13,698 bases of DNA, taken from contig MU130247.1 in assembly GCA_015039465.1 (NCBI GenBank), positions 1 to 13,698 on the forward strand. The letters are read 5' to 3'. Shown piece after piece: positions 8,401 through 13,698 of this stretch (positions are counted from its first letter, which is position 1; each line of letters starts with the position of its first letter). The notes beneath the pieces were generated by a model. That model searched no databases. It saw only the letters and a program-made list of their open reading frames with translations, and was not told the origin of the DNA. The position numbers and the translations under genes are program-made. This DNA comes from Phlegmacium glaucopus (taxonomy: Eukaryota; Basidiomycota; Agaricomycetes; Agaricales; Cortinariaceae).

Positions 8401-8500
8401 ACCTTTTGGTCTAGTGGTAATTCGTCATATGAGCCTCCCTTCGTATTACGAAACCGCAAAGCCAACGCTCTTTGGTTCGATTCCGCCAAAGACCCAAAAG
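8401..8500 (+). ncRNA. tRNA-like Pol III promoter pair, possible SINE head
   Basis: TGGTCTAGTGG at 8407-8417 fits the A-box and GGTTCGATTCC at 8474-8484 fits the B-box of tRNA internal promoters. Outer bases CTTTTGG (8403-8409) and CCAAAAG (8494-8500) can pair over 7 bp. However, the spacing between the boxes is long, the A-box would overlap the outer stem, and a normal cloverleaf with a clear anticodon arm cannot be drawn. It is therefore more like a tRNA-derived SINE or decayed tRNA than a working tRNA gene. Confidence 0.35.
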
Positions 8501-8600
8501 TATGACATGAATGGACACATGGGATATAAAACGGCTTACTGTCTGAATCACCCATCTGAGGATGCCCTTGTTTTGGAATAACAGACAATTCTACAATCAA

Positions 8601-8761
8601 AAGTTGGCAATGATTAGCTTGTTTTGTCTGATTGGTAATGTTGTGCTTGTTTGTTTTTGATTGACATATTGGAGGTTCATTGTTTATTTGGTTATTTCAT
8701 ACCTTGAACCTCTGCCACTACCTTCCTGATTTAGAAAAACTGTTGAAACTTTGTTCTCCCA
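8601..8761 (+). promoter_or_regulatory. T-rich presumptive promoter and 5' leader of the large gene
   Basis: The 160 bases before the ATG at 8762 are T-rich with no good TATA box. ATTGG (inverted CCAAT) occurs at about 8631 and 8669. A pyrimidine-rich stretch (TTTGTTCTCCC) immediately precedes the start codon, as in many fungal promoters. The role is inferred from position and composition only. Confidence 0.35.
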
Positions 8762-11700
8762 ATGTCGGTAAGTTATTCTGTGACATGTGACAGTCACGTC
8801 ACATGGATTTCTGTACATTTGATATTTATCCGTCTGACTTAGACCACTCAGAAGAAGACTGCTTCAATCACTGTAAGTAGCGATATTTATCCATTTGATA
8901 TTTATCCATCTGACTTAGACCACTCAGACAAAGACTGCTTCAATCACTGTAAGTAGCGATATTTATCCATTTGATATTTATCTGTCTAACTTAGACATCC
9001 ATAGACCAGAAGCAATACTTCTAGTTCTGCTGCTGTAAACAATACCAGCTCTGAAGTCACTGTGAGTAATGATATTTATACATTTGATATTTAATAGTAA
9101 TATTCCTATCTCATAGAGCACCACAAATGTTTCTCTCTTGTCTAGCTCTGCTGCTCCTTCAGACAATGTAAGTTGTGATAGTATTACATTGATTCATCTG
9201 ATTTAAGCCTTTTGAAATAGAGTGCAACAGTTACTGAAAGGCCAGCAATTAGACAAACTAATGAAATGGAGCCAGGTCCAAAGGTCTCTAAGAGAACAGA
9301 ATGCATGGTAAATGATATTTCTTTGAAGGATAATAGTATTATGCAATTGGTGTTTATTGTGTTTTTGCAGCTTGATGAAGTTGTGGATGCTAAAGAAGCA
9401 GCAAAGCAACAAATGGATGAGCTGGAAGAAGCAGCCGATGAAATGAAGGTGTTAGAGGATAAACTCCCTGAATTTTATCTTGGTCAGGGTGCAGTATATG
9501 TGATTGAAGATCAGCATATGATTCTCAAAAATGATGTGCTTGTCCCAAATGGGCCAGAGTTTGCTCTCCATCAGTGGAATATGTGGCCTACTCTGCAGTC
9601 AAATATTGACAACTTCTTCAAAATAACAAACGATGGAAAGTTGCTTGCTCCCTTGCTTCAGGAGCATGCACTTTTCTTTGCAGTTAGCCCTAGCCTAGTG
9701 GATAGAAACTCCCTGGCCAAATTTCAGAGTGGTGAATTTCCACCAGTCAAGTTTACATCCGACAAAGGAACACTAGAAGTTGTTGCTGGACATCATCGCA
9801 TGATGGTTCTAGCCAAGTCAAACCAAGAACTCTTAAATCTCAAAGATCAATGCCTCAAAATTCATAAAAATGTTAATAAAGGCAAAGCAAATGCACATAT
9901 AATTGAGAGGAATCAGAAAGAACTAGTGGAAGTCAGTAATCAGTTATGGAGGAACAGAAAGTGGGGAGTTGTTTTTTTGGATTATGGTAAGTTAGTGGCT
10001 TTGGATATTTATCAATTTGATATTTATCCAAGTTTTATAGACAAAATAATGCAAAGCCAACTGCAGAAGACAATCAAGCTCTATTTTTCAAGAAATATGA
10101 ACATATTCAACTTGCCAGATACACTGAATGACACATTGCAAATGTTATTAATTTCAGTGCAAGGCCTACCTACACAAGAGGTAATGGAGTTCATCGAGAC
10201 TGAGCTCAAAATACGAAGCACCCACAAAGATCGTGCTAGCATTAGCAATGTGGCACACAATCCTGAATCAGTATTGATATTCTCACAGCTCCTAGCCATT
10301 CCAATGTTCAGGGAATCTTGCATTGTCAACTTCACCAATTTATATAATTGGGGGAAAATCACTTGCACATGGCTAGACCACTTTCTGTCATTTGCTGTCA
10401 TCTCGTTTGAATATCTAGGCCTAGATCCTGGCAATGACAGTGGTGCAGAATTCTTTGAAACCGCTGTCATTGGAAAAAACAATGCCAATTTTGAATTCCT
10501 TGACATTGATCTCCTTGACATCCTTGACTCCAATTATCGACTGCATCTTGCAAAGGAGATTATTGTCTTTGGTCACAAGGGACAGATGGTAATCCAAGAA
10601 GATGGAGAAGGAATCAGTCATGATTGGGAGACCTCTTACAAGTCATATGAAAAGGGTGTTCTAGGTGATGTTGAAGCATGGGTGGAATCCAAGCTCCAGG
10701 TGCACATGGCAAGCAAGGAGAACCCTCATCTGAGTTGGATTCAGCATGTTCAAGAGCGGGTTAAAGTGCTCTTGAATTCTGCATCATCAAAATACCCTTT
10801 TATTCAAGCCTTGGGCTGCAATGTTCCAATCTTCTGCCCTGCATTCCTCACTGATATTGCATTCACCATCCAGGAAAATGAAGAGGCCTTTATTGAGGTA
10901 AGCCTCAATATATATACAATGAACAGATATCTGACTAATTATTGATTTACCATCCAGTTTTTCACATTGTTTGATCCATATGTTGCCAGTAGATTTGGTG
11001 ACAACAAATCAGTCCAATCTCCTCTTTGTCTTGATGAAATGTTTTGGCTTTTTGCTATAGCACCCATGACTCGGATCGCTTGTCCACAAAACCTACAGCA
11101 TAAGGATGCAGACCCATCTGCATCTATTGAAGAGGCATGTAGTTCAGATTAACTTTGCATTTTCTAAATATTAACTTACCACCTTCTCTTTAGCTATGGG
11201 CATTGCCATTTTTGGCTTGCCAAACTGCCATTAACATAATCCAGACTATGATTCCAAAACTGAAGGCTAGACGTTGGCGCCAGCCTAAGCAACACAAGCT
11301 CCCAAAAAAAGCTGCAAATGGAGATGATATTACCCTCCCAGAACAAGTCTTACCATCTGCCTTGGCTCATTTGTTGATGATCTGGACGAAAGATCAACGT
11401 ACTGCAGAGACAAAACTGGACATGAACAGCCTGCCAGCAGATGTCCATGATTACATTCAATCTAAAAAGAGCTATGGATGTGCATTTCCCCCTTGTCGAG
11501 GTTTTTGTCCATCAGAACATGATTCTGATAGGTATAAAACTAAGGTCAAGGAGATCAAAAAGCTCAAAGATCTCACTGATGCAGATCACTCTGTATTGGT
11601 CTCATGCCTTGATATTGCCTGCTGTTCAGTAACTTCCTGGGCCTGTCACAAAAGTAACCTAAAGCAGGCCTCTCTTTCTAGAGCAATAGGTTTTCTGGCA

Positions 11701-12710
11701 TTGCATTATGAACAAGATGAAATCTACAAGGTTTACCTGGGACAGGATATTGTGTGGGAGGTTTATTTAAAGATGGTCACCATTTTGGAACAAATCAGTC
11801 AGAAATGGGTACCTTGGCATGGTGTAACTGAGGAAAATGGTGTGTCTTCTGGGCACCAGGTTGTAATGGGTGTTAGAAATGGAGATCATCTTGACCCAAT
11901 CATTGGAGTGGCTATTGCTCAAAGTGCAGCAGATGTGGATATGAAGTACAGAAAGGGCATGACATCAATTTGGAAGAACATTCAGGACATGTGTGGGATT
12001 AAGATGGATTCTGATAGTGATGATGAAATGGGTGAAGGACCTTCCACCAAACTCAGCACTGCAGTTGTGAAAGCAACACAGGACTTGTTCCAGGTATGTG
12101 CCTGCAGATATTTATTAATTTGATATCTATTGCAATTTTTGTCTAGGTTCTTGCTATTGAATCTGCTCAAGCTCGTTATCAGTTTGATAATGAGCATATA
12201 CCCCATGAGACAATTAGGCAATCTACTATTGTCTCTATCCTTAAGGAGCGTCTTGGTTGGGAAGAGCCTTCAGAAGATTTAGTTATCTCTAACAATCAGA
12301 GATCTCTAGCATATGGATCAAAAGGGCTTGAAGAGCTTTTAATGAAGAAAGTAAATAAAGTACCTACTGCTAGGGAAGAGGGTATGAAGCTGAAAAGGGA
12401 GGAAAAGGCAGAAGAGGCTCGCAACAGAAGAAAAGAGAGAGGAAAGGATAAGAGAGTTAAAGGCTCTGTCAAAAAGTCTTCTGTAAAGGGCAAGAGGAAG
12501 GCTCAAACATCCAGCTCTGATTCAGAGGATGAAGATCATCAGCCTCCAGTACCTAATCAACTGGCTGAATCTTCCAGGAAGCATCCTATGACCAGTCCAG
12601 ACAGGAGAAGTCAACCTCCTGCAAAGAGAAGCAGGGTGTCTTCAGATGCAGAAGCACTTGATTATGGGACAAATGATGATAATGCTCCTACTCCTCCAGG
12701 TCTTACATAG
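8762..12710 (+). CDS. Large unassigned nuclear-type protein with ParB/sulfiredoxin-like GHHR motif (11 exons)
   Basis: Exons: 8762-8767, 8843-8872, 8919-8948, 9005-9061, 9117-9167, 9221-9307, 9371-9986, 10041-10897, 10958-11134, 11194-12093 and 12147-12710, giving about 1,124 residues with TAG at 12708-12710. All junction phases agree. Nine introns are GT-AG and 11135-11193 is GC-AG. The ATG in CCCAATGTCG opens a two-codon first exon; it is the only start that keeps the micro-exons in frame. Layout: a Ser/Thr-rich leader (1-87), a coiled-coil-like acidic segment (~88-125), then a region ending in FPPVKF...EVVAGHHRMMVL with G227-H-H-R230, resembling the G-x-H/R-R motif of the ParB N-terminal/sulfiredoxin fold. 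A Cys cluster (C733, C738, C742) follows. The tail has a Lys/Arg-rich helix (~1003-1055), the acidic patch SDSEDEDH (~1061-1068) and a PPAKRSRVSSD nuclear-localisation-like patch (~1094-1104). No stop or frameshift is visible. The function is unknown; the fold assignment is inference and membership of an expanded basidiomycete family is only possible. Confidence 0.8.
8817..8996 (+). repeat. Tandem 76-bp micro-exon plus intron duplication
   Basis: A 76-bp period covers a 30-nt exon with its following intron. Exons 8843-8872 and 8919-8948 agree at 28 of 30 bases and encode TTQKKTASIT and TTQTKTASIT. Introns 8873-8918 and the first 46 bases of 8949-9004 differ at 3 positions. A third partial copy ends near 8996, where the old acceptor TTAG (8991-8994) is followed by the acceptor used in the model at 9004. 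Confidence 0.9.
11135..11193 (+). other. GC-AG intron in the large gene
   Basis: The preceding exon is phase 0 up to GAAGAG at 11134 and the next begins CTATGG at 11194 in phase 0 after TTTAG. The only donor that keeps the frame is GC in AG|GCATGT. The nearby GT at 11139 gives the wrong phase. GC-AG introns are a known minor class spliced by the major spliceosome. Confidence 0.7.
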
Positions 12711-12931
12711 AGTTATTCTTTTATCTTGTAAGGCACTTCATGTCACCTTCTCTCTTGCCATCTTTTTTTCATCATTCTTATTTACATTTGTTTACCCTTT
12801 TGTTACCTTTTCTAAGTAAGAACATGATGTCACCCTCAAGGCCTTCTTCTGAATCCTACCCCTTGGCAAAATCCTTCAATTAATTCAATATCATTCATAA
12901 AATCATTTTGTTTCTCCTTCATCACAACAGT
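12711..12931. other. Downstream T-rich stretch, presumptive 3' region
   Basis: The sequence after the TAG is T/C-rich with several ATTCAT/CATAAA-type AT elements (12880-12905) and no open frame of note. It probably contains the transcript end of the large gene, but no canonical AATAAA is seen. Confidence 0.4.
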
Positions 12932-13130
12932 GGACTAAGTTCAAAATCCTAATGGTGGTAGGCCCAGTTCAAAATCCCAGTAGTAGGCTCAGTTTGGAAT
13001 ACAAATAGTAAACCCTGTCAAAAATCTGAATAGTAGACCCAGTCTTGAACTCAGGGGGATATCTCAATGGTAGACTTAGATGAAAATCCAAATAGTAGAC
13101 TCAGTTTTAAATCTTAATAATAGCCTCAGT
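12932..13130 (+). repeat. About seven degenerate ~25-bp tandem repeats
   Basis: Units approximate ACTCAGTTTAAAATCCAAATAGTAG. Starts fall at about 12933, 12961, 12987, 13012, 13037, 13074 and 13099, followed by a truncated last copy. One unit is longer because of an insert (GGGGGATAT). Copies have diverged at several positions each, so the array is old. Confidence 0.8.
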
Positions 13131-13222
13131 TGCCTCAGGATTCTTTATCTTTACTCTCTATCTTTATCATTAACATCTTTACCTTCATTAACCTCATTAC
13201 TCACTACCTCACTACACTTACA
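13131..13222 (+). promoter_or_regulatory. CT-rich tract before an ATG, core-promoter-like
   Basis: A run of TTTATCTTTACTCTC, TCATTAACATC and CTCACTACCTC is almost free of G for about 80 bases and ends at CAATGGCTGAAAATG. CT-rich blocks upstream of the start codon are usual in fungal genes. The role is inferred. Confidence 0.4.
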
Positions 13223-13638
13223 ATGGCTGAAAATGGATGACATAGGCACCATTGCCATTGTCTCCATTGTCAGGTTATCACTACTGCCTTCCCATGTCCC
13301 AATTGTAGAGTCATGTCACTCATCTGAGCATCTGAGAGTATTCCAGAAGCCCATCTACCCAACACCCAGCCAACATTTCTGAAAGTACTTATCAAGGTGT
13401 CCAGAAGGTCATCCATATTGTAAATTCTCTCCAGGGTCTTTCTCCAATACAATCTGTGCATCCTTTGCAAAATTCAGATACTCTCAATTTTCTATGTTCA
13501 GCCATAGAACCATCATGGCATTATTCATCAGAAGCTCTTTTTCTAAAGATGTACATGGAAAACCAACAAGTCTATCCATTAGCAAACAGATTACTTCTCT
13601 CTTCTGGTCAGGGTATTCTGTGGTTTCCAAGACATTGA
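13223..13638 (+). pseudogene. Broken Cys-rich gene, unrecognised
   Basis: The frame from ATG 13223 reads MAENG, then TGA (13238-13240), then a His/Cys-rich stretch with Cys codons at 13253, 13259, 13268, 13295 and 13304 (C-x-C-x2-C, eight residues, then C-x2-C, a zinc-ribbon-like spacing), then TGA at 13325. A second frame is open from ~13331 to TGA 13636-13638 and contains ENQQVYPLANRLLLSSGQG and WFP; it may be a downstream exon of the same gene. Both stops could derive from CGA codons by C-to-T change, which is inferred. No family is recognised. The alternative is two unrelated short ORFs. Confidence 0.4.
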
Positions 13639-13698
13639 GGATTAGTGAGTCTCAAAAAATGTAATCTATAAAGAATGCGACATCCGCCTGGGATGATG
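13639..13698. other. Window end, nothing identified
   Basis: No reading frame or signal of note is visible in the last 60 bases. Confidence 0.6.

Noticed and set aside
8401..8500. Functional tRNA gene
   Set aside because: The boxes are present but no consistent cloverleaf or anticodon arm can be drawn, so only a tRNA-like element is reported.
10081..10533. 150-residue minus-strand ORF
   Set aside because: It is antisense to a well-supported long exon of the large gene and has no recognisable motif.
12296..12493. Minus-strand hydrophobic ORF
   Set aside because: It is antisense to the Lys/Arg-rich tail of the large gene; the hydrophobic composition follows from that.

Overview
The window looks like accessory DNA from a filamentous fungus, most likely an Agaricomycete-type basidiomycete. 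The reasons are the many GT-AG introns of about 45-75 nt, a pleiotropic-drug-resistance (PDR) type ABC transporter remnant, a fungal Exo70-like gene with seven visible exons, a NACHT-type NLR remnant, and AT-rich intergenic DNA full of repeats. No database search was possible, so all family names rest on recognised motifs and reading-frame logic.

Region by region. Positions 1-1161 hold a short 31-bp tandem repeat and then the C-terminal end of a PDR ABC transporter (+ strand), which lacks its N-terminal bulk and has a damaged splice acceptor. Positions 1162-2553 contain no gene I recognise, only a small basic ORF on the minus strand and one copy of an ~80-bp direct repeat whose second copy lies near 4565-4645. 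Positions 2554-4480 (minus strand) are a decayed NACHT NTPase (STAND/NLR-like) with Walker A and Walker B still readable. It is broken by frameshifts, a stop codon and a 512-bp transposon-like insertion (3081-3592) with inverted termini, flanking TA dinucleotides and internal tandem repeats. Positions ~4960-6688 (+) are a duplicated Exo70 exocyst gene. It keeps its introns, but it carries a stop, frameshifts and a sharp truncation at an exon end. Positions 6689-8600 are mostly non-coding, with a possible minus-strand spliced fragment, related short repeats and a tRNA-like Pol III promoter pair.

The striking part is 8762-12710. After splicing ten introns the frame stays open for about 1,124 residues from an N-terminal ATG to a TAG, amid broken neighbours. 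The inferred protein has a Ser/Thr-rich leader built from micro-exons, a coiled-coil segment, a region with a GHHR motif that resembles the ParB/sulfiredoxin fold, a small Cys cluster, and a basic/acidic tail with a nuclear-localisation-like patch. At least seven of its ten introns share a recognisable core sequence, as expected if introns spread by copying (introner-like behaviour). One 76-bp micro-exon-plus-intron unit is tandemly duplicated. Downstream lie degenerate ~25-bp repeats and a second, broken Cys-rich reading frame preceded by a CT-rich promoter-like tract.

The pieces do not form a pathway. The window reads as a graveyard of duplicated host genes and mobile DNA around one apparently intact, unassigned, intron-rich gene.
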